64,000 nt of DNA from Stakelama saccharophila. GTDB taxonomy: Bacteria; Pseudomonadota; Alphaproteobacteria; Sphingomonadales; Sphingomonadaceae. The notes beneath the pieces were generated by a model that saw only the letters and a list, made by a program, of their open reading frames with translations, searched no databases and had not been told where the DNA came from. The DNA lies in the NCBI RefSeq assembly GCF_032229225.1, contig NZ_CP135076.1, positions 1,655,001-1,719,000 on the forward strand, read 5' to 3'. Shown here one piece after another: positions 8,716 through 17,052 of this stretch. The stretch's first letter is position 1, and each line of letters opens with the position of its first letter. A program made the translations under genes and the position numbers.

Positions 8716-11061
8716 TCAGGCGAAGTCGCTGGATCGCAGCGTCACCGTCCGGCCCCTCCGCAGCGCGCGCGAGAGCGACCCGTGCGGCGTGTGGATGACG
8801 CGCCTCCCGTCGCGCTCGGGATGGAGCGTCGCTTCTGTCACGCGCCCGTCGCGCCATGTCAGATCGAGACGGCATGCGCCGCGCACGCGGATGCCGCGCA
8901 GCGACCCCGCCGGCCATCCCGGCGGCAGCGCGGGCAGCAGGTCGATACGGTCGTCGCGGCTTTGCACCAGCATTTCGAGGATGCCCGCAGCACCGCCGAA
9001 ATTGCCGTCGATCTGAAAAGGTGGATGGGCATCGAACATGTTCGTATAGGTCCGGCCCGGCGACAGCAGGTGGATCAGGATACGGTGCGCATGCGCGCCG
9101 TCGCGCAGCCGCGCCCACAGGTTCAGCCGCCATCCCAGCCCCCAGCCGGTGGCGTCGTCGCCGCGCATCTCGAGCGAAGTCCGCGCCGCCCTGGTCAAGG
9201 CGGGCGTGTCGTCGGGGTTGATCTGATGACTGGGATAAAGGCCGTAGAGATGGGAGACATGGCGGTGGTGCGGATCGGTCGCATCCATGTCCCAGTCGAA
9301 CTGCCATTCCTGCAACTGGCCCTTCGCGCCGATCCGGTCGGGCGCGAGCCTGTCGCGCATGGCCGCCACATCGCGGCGCAGATCGCCGTCGCGGCCAAGC
9401 CGCTTCGCCGCCGCGCCGGTACGATCGAACAGATCGCGCAGGATTTGCATGTCCATCGTCGGGCCGGCGCATAGCGTGCTGCCATGGCCATGGTCGTTCT
9501 CGGGCGAAAACGAAGGGTTGGTGACCATATGGCCGGTGCGCGGATCGCGCACCAGCGTATCGAGGAAGAAGCGCGCCGCGCCCGCCAGCAACGGATAGAT
9601 GCGCTTCAGATAGGCGTCGTCACGGACATAGTCCCAATGGTCCCAGAGCTGGGTGGCGAGCCAGGCGCCGCCGGTCGGCCAAAGGCCGGTACGGGCATGG
9701 TCGATCGGCCCCGAGGCGCGCCACAGATCGGTATTGTGGTGCGCCACCCAGCCACGCGCGCCGTACATCTCCTTCGCCGTACGCGCGCCCGATACCGCGA
9801 GCTGTTCGACCATGGCGGTCAGCGGCTCGATACATTCGGAAAGGTCGGCGCTGTCGACCGGCCAGTAATTCATCTCGGTATTGATGTTGATCGTGTATTT
9901 GGATTGCCAGGGCGGCTGGTTGCTGTCGTTCCAGATGCCTTGCAGGTTCGCCGGCTGCGTACCGGGCCGCGAGCTTGAAATCATCAGATATCGCGCGAAT
10001 TGGAAATAAAGCGCGGCAAGCGACGGGTCGTCGCTGTCGGCGGCGTGTTCGAGGCGCTGATCGGTCGGCTGGTCGGCGCGTTCGCCCCGGCCGAGATCGA
10101 GCGAGACGCGGCGGAACAGTCGCTGATGCTCGGCGACATGCGCGTCGCGCAGCGCGGCGTAGCTCAGCCCGTCGACCGCCGCGAGACGCCCGATGGTGAT
10201 CGCGTTCGGATCGCCCGAAACGTCGCTCGGCGAGCGATGACTTGTCGCCGCGGTGAGCAGGAACAATACCGACCGGGCGTCGCGCACACGCAATATGGGG
10301 CCGTCGGCGCTGACCATGCCACCGCTCGCGCGGACCTTGCCCATCGCTGTGAATCGCAGCTTGCCGGCAATGCCGCGATCCTCGTTGTTGACGCCGTGCA
10401 TCGTCAGGGTCGCGTCGCTTGCGCTGACTTCCACCCGCTGCCCCGATGCGAGCGAAAAGTCGGCGGACACGGTCCCGCCTTCGGCGCGGATCGATACCGC
10501 GATCAGGTGGTGAACGGGAGAGGCGAAGACTTCGCGCACATAGGCCCTGCCCCCGGTGGTGAAGCGGGTGCGTGCAATGGCGGTGTCGAGATCGAGTTCG
10601 CGACGATAATCGGCGGCCGAAGTTTCATTGACCTGCGGCAGATCGATGAAACAGTCGCCGAGCGCCTGATACGCCATCTCGCGCATCGGCACCGCCTGGA
10701 CATGCGCGTCGGCATAGGCCTCGGCCTCGGCATATTTGCCGGCGAAGATCAGCTCTCGCACCTTGGGCAGCGCGGCACGCGCCTTTGGATTGACGTTCGA
10801 ATAGGGGCCGCCCGACCACAGCGTATCCTCGTTGAGCTGCAACCGTTCGCGCTTGATCCCGCCGAATACCATCGCGCCCAGCGATCCGTTGCCGATCGGC
10901 AGCGCCTCGGTCCATTCGCCGGCCGGATGCTGGTACCACAACAGTGAATGGCGCACCGCGTCCGCCGCCGTCCTATGCTGTTGCGATGCGCGCGACATCG
11001 GCGCCGAAAGCAGGGGTGCCATGACGCCTGCCCGCAATATCGTCCTTCGTCCCAGATCCAC
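8716..11061 (-). CDS. GH95 alpha-L-fucosidase (or alpha-L-galactosidase)
   Basis: This is a 781-residue glycoside hydrolase. The family hallmarks are clear: 'TEALPIGNGSLGAMVFGG', 'LQLNEDTLWSGGPYSNVNP', 'QPANLQGIWNDSNQPPWQSK', 'NINTEMNYWPVDSADL' (asparagines of the active site), and 'NPSFSPENDHG', holding the acid glutamate. GH95 enzymes remove alpha-1,2-linked L-fucose, or L-galactose, by inversion. I place the start at a GTG (11061) because GGGAG lies seven bases upstream and a twin-arginine motif 'GRRTILRAGVMAPLL' follows at once, giving Tat export. In-frame ATGs at 11103 and 11100 lack a ribosome site and would translate the operator. Length fits the family. Confidence 0.93.
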   Translation of the reverse strand: MDLGRRTILRAGVMAPLLSAPMSRASQQHRTAADAVRHSLLWYQHPAGEWTEALPIGNGSLGAMVFGGIKRERLQLNEDTLWSGGPYSNVNPKARAALPKVRELIFAGKYAEAEAYADAHVQAVPMREMAYQALGDCFIDLPQVNETSAADYRRELDLDTAIARTRFTTGGRAYVREVFASPVHHLIAVSIRAEGGTVSADFSLASGQRVEVSASDATLTMHGVNNEDRGIAGKLRFTAMGKVRASGGMVSADGPILRVRDARSVLFLLTAATSHRSPSDVSGDPNAITIGRLAAVDGLSYAALRDAHVAEHQRLFRRVSLDLGRGERADQPTDQRLEHAADSDDPSLAALYFQFARYLMISSSRPGTQPANLQGIWNDSNQPPWQSKYTININTEMNYWPVDSADLSECIEPLTAMVEQLAVSGARTAKEMYGARGWVAHHNTDLWRASGPIDHARTGLWPTGGAWLATQLWDHWDYVRDDAYLKRIYPLLAGAARFFLDTLVRDPRTGHMVTNPSFSPENDHGHGSTLCAGPTMDMQILRDLFDRTGAAAKRLGRDGDLRRDVAAMRDRLAPDRIGAKGQLQEWQFDWDMDATDPHHRHVSHLYGLYPSHQINPDDTPALTRAARTSLEMRGDDATGWGLGWRLNLWARLRDGAHAHRILIHLLSPGRTYTNMFDAHPPFQIDGNFGGAAGILEMLVQSRDDRIDLLPALPPGWPAGSLRGIRVRGACRLDLTWRDGRVTEATLHPERDGRRVIHTPHGSLSRALRRGRTVTLRSSDFA

Positions 11062-11083
11062 CCGCGCTCTCCCGAAAGCTGCT

Positions 11084-11100
11084 TTTATATCTGACAACAT
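11084..11100. promoter_or_regulatory. Family A operator in front of the GH95 gene
   Basis: TTTATATC-T-GACAACAT carries the ATC-W-GA core. It lies 23 bp upstream of the GTG start of the GH95 gene and 105 bp upstream of the divergent GntR regulator, so it could control both. Confidence 0.55.
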
Positions 11101-11204
11101 CATGCCGATTTGACAGGATGAAGCAAGCCGCGTGATCTGTTGTTCGCCAATGACAGCGACGTCGGCTTGCGCTAGCGTGCCGCGCTGTCATTTCAGGAGA
11201 TTGC

Positions 11205-11960
11205 ATGACCGCGCCCGCCGCCCCGAAACTCTATCGTGCGATCATCGACACGCTGCAGGACGAGATCGCCACCGGCAAGTACAAGCCCGGTGATCGCCTG
11301 CCGCCCGAACGCGAACTGGTCGAGCGGTTCGAGGTCAGCCGCCTGACCTTGCGCGAAGCGATGATCGGGATGGAGATCATGGGTCTGGTCGAGGCGCGTC
11401 GGGGGTCGGGTGTTTATGTCACGGAGCGGTCGGCGGACATACTGTCGCCGTCCGACCTCGATATAGGCGCGTTCGAACTGACCGAGGCGCGGCGGCTGGT
11501 CGAGGGCGAATCCGCTGCGCTCGCCGCGGTCACCGCCAATGCCGGGGATATCGCGGCGCTGCGCGAGGTCCTCGACCGCATGGTCGCGGAGAACGAACGG
11601 GAGTTGGAGGACGAGGTCGCCGATCGTGATTTCCATCTGCGCATCGCCGAAGCCACGCGCAACGACGCGATGGTGCTGGTCGTGCAGACGCTGTGGGACG
11701 TGCGGCATCGCTCGCCCTTGAGCATGAAAATGCTCGAACGTTCACGCCGTGCGGGAGTCAAGCCGCGCATCGACGATCACCGCGCGATCCTCGATGCGAT
11801 CGCCGCAGGAGACGCGCACGGCGCGCGCAAGGCGATGCGCGACCATCTCGGCCGCGTGATCGACCATCTGCTGACCGCGACCGAAATCGACCGTATCGAA
11901 CGGGTCCGCGCCGAGGCTGCCGAATTGCGCAACCGGGTGAGCCGCTTCGCCACCACCTGA
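11205..11960 (+). CDS. GntR/FadR-subfamily (FCD) regulator, UxuR-like
   Basis: This 251-residue protein has an N-terminal GntR winged helix ('LYRAIIDTLQDEIATGKYKPG', 'LPPERELVERFEVSRLTLREAM', 'RRGSGVYV') and a C-terminal FCD ligand domain (about residues 90-240). The metal/ligand pattern includes 'DRDFHLRIAEA' and a late 'DDHRAILDAIAAGD...MRDHLGRV'. AGGAG is five bases before the ATG. It is divergent from GH95 and precedes manD. FCD regulators of this type respond to uronates or aldonates in hexuronate regulons. It is the best candidate to bind the family A sites that surround it (inference). Confidence 0.92.
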   Translation: MTAPAAPKLYRAIIDTLQDEIATGKYKPGDRLPPERELVERFEVSRLTLREAMIGMEIMGLVEARRGSGVYVTERSADILSPSDLDIGAFELTEARRLVEGESAALAAVTANAGDIAALREVLDRMVAENERELEDEVADRDFHLRIAEATRNDAMVLVVQTLWDVRHRSPLSMKMLERSRRAGVKPRIDDHRAILDAIAAGDAHGARKAMRDHLGRVIDHLLTATEIDRIERVRAEAAELRNRVSRFATT

Positions 11961-11994
11961 GCAAAAGGGACTTGTCACCCGGCGATGGGCGTGC

Positions 11995-12011
11995 AATTTA
12001 TCAGATAACAT
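11995..12011. promoter_or_regulatory. Family A operator upstream of manD
   Basis: AATTTATC-A-GATAACAT is the best family member, with a perfect left arm and 6 of 8 matches in the right arm of the AATTTATC-W-GATAAATT palindrome. It ends 53 bp before the manD ATG. Confidence 0.7.
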
Positions 12012-12064
12012 TCCGGCGCTGATTCCGGTGTTGCGACGACTTCTGACAGGGGCAGGTGGTGGTG

Positions 12065-13315
12065 ATGAACGCTGATGAGGTGGGTAGCGGCAAGGACCTG
12101 GGCGTGATCCGCATTCGTGACGCGCGCGTGATCGTGACCTGTCCGGGACGCAATTTCGTCACGCTCAAGATCGAGACCGATCAGGGAATCCACGGCATCG
12201 GCGATGCGACGCTCAACGGGCGCGAGCTTGCCGTCGCGTCCTATCTGAGCGACCATGTCGTTCCGAACCTGATCGGGCGTGACGCACACCGGATCGAGGA
12301 TATCTGGCAGTTCCTCTATCGCGGCGCCTATTGGCGGCGCGGGCCGGTGACGATGACGGCGATCGCGGCGGTCGATACGGCCTTGTGGGACATCAAGGCG
12401 AAGGCGGCGGGACTGCCGCTCTATCAACTGCTGGGCGGACGGTCGCGCGAAGGCGTGCTCGTCTATGGCCATGCCAACGGCGCCGATATCGAACAGACCG
12501 TCGACCAGGTCGGCGTGTACAAGGATATGGGCTATCGCGCGATCCGGGCGCAGAGCGGCATTCCCGGCGTGAAGGGCGCGTACGGCGTGGGCAAGGGCGA
12601 CCTTTATTACGAACCCGCCGACGGCACGCTGCCGACCGAGACCCTGTGGTCGACGAGCGCCTATCTCGATCACGCCCCCAAGCTGTTCGACAAGCTGCGC
12701 GCGACCTATGGTTTCGAGATCGAGTTGCTCCACGACGTCCATCACCGGCTGACCCCGATCGAGGCGGGGCGGCTGGGCAAGGCGCTCGAACCGTACCGCC
12801 TGTTCTGGATGGAGGATGCGACGCCGGCGGAGAACCAGGAGGCGTTCCGCCTGATCCGGCAGCACACGGTGACGCCGCTCGCGGTGGGCGAGATCTTCAA
12901 TACCGTCTGGGACTGCCGCGAGCTGATCCAGAACCAGTTGATCGACTATATTCGCACGACCGTCGTCCATGCCGGCGGCATCACCCATCTGCGCCGGATC
13001 GCCGATCTCGCCGCGCTGTACCAGGTCCGCACCGGCAGCCACGGCGCGACCGACCTGTCACCGGTGTGCATGGGCGCGGCGCTGCATTTCGACACCTGGG
13101 TGCCCAATTTCGGCATTCAGGAATATATGCGCCACACGCCCGAGACCGACGCGGTCTTCCCGCACGATTACCGGTTCGAGAGCGGCTATCTCTATGCCGG
13201 TGAGACGCCGGGGCACGGCGTCGATATCGACGAGACGCTCGCGGCGAAATATCCTTATGAACCCAAGCAATTGCCGATTGCGCGACTGGGCGACGGCACC
13301 TTGTGGAACTGGTGA
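12065..13315 (+). CDS. manD: D-mannonate dehydratase, enolase superfamily (ManD/RspA type)
   Basis: This enzyme dehydrates D-mannonate to KDG. The 416-residue protein matches the characterised Novosphingobium aromaticivorans ManD over its whole length from memory. It has '[12 protein letters not shown]', 'VYGHANG', the catalytic arginine in '[12 protein letters not shown]', the loop tyrosine in '[10 protein letters not shown]', and metal ligands in 'LLHDVHH', 'WMEDATP' and 'AVGEIFN'. It ends in the typical 'DGTLWNW'. ATG 12065 follows three GTG codons, with AGG eight bases upstream. GTG 12056 is an alternative. It replaces the unrelated UxuA enzyme. The next gene starts inside its stop codon (GTGA), indicating translational coupling. 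Confidence 0.96.
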   Translation: MNADEVGSGKDLGVIRIRDARVIVTCPGRNFVTLKIETDQGIHGIGDATLNGRELAVASYLSDHVVPNLIGRDAHRIEDIWQFLYRGAYWRRGPVTMTAIAAVDTALWDIKAKAAGLPLYQLLGGRSREGVLVYGHANGADIEQTVDQVGVYKDMGYRAIRAQSGIPGVKGAYGVGKGDLYYEPADGTLPTETLWSTSAYLDHAPKLFDKLRATYGFEIELLHDVHHRLTPIEAGRLGKALEPYRLFWMEDATPAENQEAFRLIRQHTVTPLAVGEIFNTVWDCRELIQNQLIDYIRTTVVHAGGITHLRRIADLAALYQVRTGSHGATDLSPVCMGAALHFDTWVPNFGIQEYMRHTPETDAVFPHDYRFESGYLYAGETPGHGVDIDETLAAKYPYEPKQLPIARLGDGTLWNW

Positions 13316-16300
13316 GCCCGTTGCGCCGCATCGTCGCGGTCGCGATCGCGCTGGCGACGCTCGCGCTGTCGATCACGGCGCAGGCGCGCAGCGACCACAC
13401 CGTCGCGGGCGATTGGCAATCGGCGCTTTTCGAAACGGGACCCGAGGGCAAGGCTTCGCCCAAAGCCGACGCGCCGTTTCAGCAGCCCGGTTTCGACGAC
13501 AGCGGCTGGACGCGGGTCAACGTGCCGCACAACTGGCAGGGCTATGCCTATGATCGACAGGTGCGCAACGGCTCGCGCCATGGCAGCGCCTGGTATCGCA
13601 AGCATCTGACGATCGCCGCGCCGGGCAGGAATGAGCGCATCTTCCTGATGTTCGAGGGCGTCGGCGCCTATGCCACCGTGTGGCTCAACGGCAAGCCGGT
13701 GGGGCGGCACGGCGGCGGGCTGGTCAGTTTTCGCCTCGACGTGACCGAGGCGGTGCGAGGCGGTGACAATCTGCTCGCGGTGCGGGTCGATATGCCCAAG
13801 GGGATCACCGATCTGCCCTGGGCGCCCGGCGACGATCAGCCCGAATCGGGCTTTTCCGAAGGGTCGCAGCCGTTCGGCATCTTTCGCCCGGTGCATGTCG
13901 TGCGGACGGCGGCGCTGCATATCCGTCCGTTCGGCATCTATGCCTGGGGCGATAGCGGCGCGATCGACGCCGGACGGGCAAGGCTGACCGCGCGCACCGA
14001 AGTCGAAAACGGCTCGAACCGCGTGCGCGACTTCACCATCGTCACGCGCATGATCGCGCCCGACGGGTCGGTCGCGGCGGAAGCGCGTGCGGATCATCGC
14101 TTGGCGGCGGGTGCGCATGGCAGCTTCGATGCGCCGCTGCCCACGATCCGCGACCCGGAACTCTGGTCGCCGAAGCGCCCGACGCTCTATACGCTACGTG
14201 CGGCGATCGTCGCCGATGGCAAAACCATCGACATGCTCGATACCCCCTATGGCATTCGCACCGTCGAGATTCGTCGGGACGAGAAGGGGCATCGCCGGCT
14301 GTTCGTCAATGACAAGCAGTTCGCCCTGCGCGGCACCGCCGAATATGAGCATCTGCTCGGCAATTCCTTCGCCTTTTCGCCCGAACAGGTCGCGGCGCGC
14401 GTCGCGCAGGTCGAGGCGGCGGGGTTCAACGCCTTTCGCGATGCGCATTATCCGCACAATTTCCGCTATGGCGAAGCGATCGCGCGCGACGGGCTGATGT
14501 GGTGGCCGCAGTTCAGCGCGCATAACTGGTTCGACAATCCCGCCTATCGCGCCAATTTCAAGGCGCTGCTCGCGCAATGGGTACGCGAGCGGCGTAACAA
14601 TCCGGCTGTGTTTCTGTGGGGGCTGCAGAATGAGAGCCAGCTTCCCAAGGCCTTTGCCGAGCAAGCGATGGCGATCATCCGCGAACTCGACCCCACCGCC
14701 TCGAAGCAGCGGCTGGTCGTCACCTGCAATGGTGGCGAGGGCGCCGACTGGAACGTGCCGCAGAACTGGTCGGGCACCTATGGCGGCGATCCCGACCGTT
14801 ATGCCGAGGAACTGAGCGAGCAAGGCCTTGTCGCCGAATATGGCGCGTGGCGCTCGCTCGGCCTGCACCGCGAGCCGGCCGAGGACGGTGACCTCTGGAC
14901 CGAAGGCCGGATGGCGGCGCTCGAGCAGAAGAAGGCGCGGCTCGCCGACAGCGTCGCCGATCGCACGGTCGGTCAGTTCCAGTGGCTGCTGACCACGCAT
15001 GAAAATCCCGGCCGGCCGATGCGCGCCGACGGCACGCAGATCTTCGACGGCATCCGCCCGCTCGATCACATTGGCCCGGCCAACAACAAGGGGTTGATGA
15101 CGCTGTGGGGCGAGCCGCTGGACGTCTATTACATGTTCCGCGCGCGACAGGTGCCGGCGAGTGTCGCGCCAATGGTCTATATCGTCTCGCACACCTGGCC
15201 CGACCGGTGGACCGGGCCGGGCATGAAGTCGGGCATCGAGGTTTATTCGAACTGCGACACGGTCGAGCTGTTCAACGATGCCGGCGGCAGGATCTCGCTG
15301 GGGCGCAAACGGCGTGATGCAGAGCAGCGCTTCGTCTGGAACGACGTTCCCGTGCGCTACGATATCCTGTCTGCGCACTGCTATGTCGGTGGCAAGCTCG
15401 CGGCGCGCGACGTGGTCACGCTCAACAACCTGCCGCCCGCGCCCGACGCCGGCCATTTGATTAAAGACCGCACCGCGATCACCGCGGCCGAGCCGGGGCA
15501 GCATTATCTCTACCGCGTCAATGTCGGCGGCAAGGCGTTCACCGACGCCGATGGTCATCGCTGGGCCGGCGACCGGCATTTCGTTCAGGGTGGAAAGTGG
15601 GGCTGGACGAGCTGGGCCGATGCCTGGCCCGATATCGCACCCGCTTTGGGTAGCCGCCGCTTGACGCACGACCCGATCGAGGGCGCGCGCGAGCAGGCGC
15701 TGTTCCAGTCGTTCCGCTATGGCCGCGACCAGTTGCGCTATCGCTTCGCGGTGCCCGACGGGCGCTATCGGGTGGCGCTTTACTTCGTCGAGCCCTGGTA
15801 TGGTCGCGCCGGAATCGATGCGCGCGGCTGGCGCGTGTTCGACGTCGCCGTGAACGGCAGGACGGTGCTGCGCGACCTCGACCTGTTCGCCGAGAGCGGC
15901 TTCGGCCATGCGGTGCGCAAGGTGGTCGAGGCCGATGTCGCGGGCGGCTGGCTGACGCTCTCCTTTCCGCGCGTTGCGTCGGGCCAGGCGATCCTGTCGG
16001 GCGTCGCGATATCGCGCGCCGACACTGGCGAGCCTCGTGCGCCGGAGCCGGGCACCGACCTGATCGCCGATGCTACGACTGGTGTTGCGACGCGCTATCT
16101 CGACAATGGCGATGCGATGTTCGCGCGCGGTAACGCCCGATGGACGCAATTGCCCTATCAACTGCTCGACCAGGATTTCGTGCAACCGCGCGGTCGCGAC
16201 GCCCGCGGCTCCGGAGAATTGCGGCTGCGCGTCAAGAGCGACCTCTATCTCGCGCTGCCCGAACGCGCGGCGGCGCCCGAGGGGTGGACCGACAGCGATT

Positions 16301-16869
16301 TCCATGCGCTCGCCGCGACGGTGGCGGGCGCGCGGACCATCCGGTCGCGATACCGCTTCGTCACCCGGCGCGCGGACAAGGGCGACCGCGTGGCGGTTCC
16401 GGCCAATGCGCCGGTCATCGCCGTGCGCGCGCTGCCATCGCCTTATGCGCCGGGCAATTTCTCGTTCAGCAAGGACGAGGGGCTGCACCAGGCAGAGGCC
16501 GACGACGCGCGTCGCAGCAATGCCGACACCGCATCGGTCGAGCAGGGCTATGGCGGGCAGGGTTATGCCGCGATGCACGCCGGCCCTGCCGCGATAACCT
16601 GGCCGGTGAAGAGTGGTATCGCCGGCAAGCTGGGTGTTCGCCTGCGCTATATGCTGGTGGAGGGCGCCGCGCCGCGTGACGCGGTGCTGACCGTGCGCGA
16701 CAGCAGCGACATCGTCGTCGCCACGGTGAAGCTGCAACTCCATGGCGGCGAGGGCTGGCGGGAGGTCGAGGCCGCCACGAACTCGGCGATCAACGCCGGC
16801 AGCTATAGCGTCCGCCTCGCCGTCGAGGACGGCCGCGGGTTGTTGGTCGATTCGATCACGATCGACTGA
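13312..16869 (+). CDS. Secreted GH2 glycosidase with malectin-like and C-terminal carbohydrate-binding domains
   Basis: This protein is about 1185 residues. A signal peptide (cleavage near 'ITAQA') precedes a GH2 sugar-binding fold ('[12 protein letters not shown]', '[19 protein letters not shown]'), an Ig-like domain and the TIM barrel. The acid/base glutamate is in '[11 protein letters not shown]' and the probable nucleophile in '[11 protein letters not shown]'. Around residues 720-900 a malectin-like domain reads '[18 protein letters not shown]...[14 protein letters not shown]'. The C-terminus ('[11 protein letters not shown]...[19 protein letters not shown]') resembles a CBM6/35 fold. Start is GTG 13312 overlapping the manD stop, with GTG 13303 as alternative. 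Beta-galactosidase on rhamnogalacturonan side chains or beta-glucuronidase are both possible. Confidence 0.9.
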   Translation: MSPLRRIVAVAIALATLALSITAQARSDHTVAGDWQSALFETGPEGKASPKADAPFQQPGFDDSGWTRVNVPHNWQGYAYDRQVRNGSRHGSAWYRKHLTIAAPGRNERIFLMFEGVGAYATVWLNGKPVGRHGGGLVSFRLDVTEAVRGGDNLLAVRVDMPKGITDLPWAPGDDQPESGFSEGSQPFGIFRPVHVVRTAALHIRPFGIYAWGDSGAIDAGRARLTARTEVENGSNRVRDFTIVTRMIAPDGSVAAEARADHRLAAGAHGSFDAPLPTIRDPELWSPKRPTLYTLRAAIVADGKTIDMLDTPYGIRTVEIRRDEKGHRRLFVNDKQFALRGTAEYEHLLGNSFAFSPEQVAARVAQVEAAGFNAFRDAHYPHNFRYGEAIARDGLMWWPQFSAHNWFDNPAYRANFKALLAQWVRERRNNPAVFLWGLQNESQLPKAFAEQAMAIIRELDPTASKQRLVVTCNGGEGADWNVPQNWSGTYGGDPDRYAEELSEQGLVAEYGAWRSLGLHREPAEDGDLWTEGRMAALEQKKARLADSVADRTVGQFQWLLTTHENPGRPMRADGTQIFDGIRPLDHIGPANNKGLMTLWGEPLDVYYMFRARQVPASVAPMVYIVSHTWPDRWTGPGMKSGIEVYSNCDTVELFNDAGGRISLGRKRRDAEQRFVWNDVPVRYDILSAHCYVGGKLAARDVVTLNNLPPAPDAGHLIKDRTAITAAEPGQHYLYRVNVGGKAFTDADGHRWAGDRHFVQGGKWGWTSWADAWPDIAPALGSRRLTHDPIEGAREQALFQSFRYGRDQLRYRFAVPDGRYRVALYFVEPWYGRAGIDARGWRVFDVAVNGRTVLRDLDLFAESGFGHAVRKVVEADVAGGWLTLSFPRVASGQAILSGVAISRADTGEPRAPEPGTDLIADATTGVATRYLDNGDAMFARGNARWTQLPYQLLDQDFVQPRGRDARGSGELRLRVKSDLYLALPERAAAPEGWTDSDFHALAATVAGARTIRSRYRFVTRRADKGDRVAVPANAPVIAVRALPSPYAPGNFSFSKDEGLHQAEADDARRSNADTASVEQGYGGQGYAAMHAGPAAITWPVKSGIAGKLGVRLRYMLVEGAAPRDAVLTVRDSSDIVVATVKLQLHGGEGWREVEAATNSAINAGSYSVRLAVEDGRGLLVDSITID

Positions 16870-16904
16870 GCCCGGCGCACGAACAGCGCGCCCCGATTTC
16901 CCAT

Positions 16905-16921
16905 AATTTATCAGACTGAAT
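16905..16921. promoter_or_regulatory. Family A operator upstream of a TonB receptor
   Basis: AATTTATC-A-GACTGAAT has a perfect left arm and core. It lies 132 bp before the receptor ATG, in the only A/T-rich part of the gap. Confidence 0.65.
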
Positions 16922-16932
16922 TCGCACTTCCA

Positions 16933-16953
16933 TTAGGAAAGTTGCTTTCCTAA
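16933..16953. repeat. Perfect 9-bp inverted repeat in the TonB receptor promoter region
   Basis: TTAGGAAAG (16933-16941), a 3-nt spacer, then CTTTCCTAA (16945-16953). No T-run follows, so it is more likely an operator or an RNA hairpin in the leader than a terminator. Confidence 0.65.
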
Positions 16954-17052
16954 GTGAAAACTGCTTGACTGAAATACCAGAATGGTTGATTGATATCGTC
17001 ATAATCCGACGCTGCGCGGCGAAACGCGCGATATCAAGCGGGGAGAGAGGAT

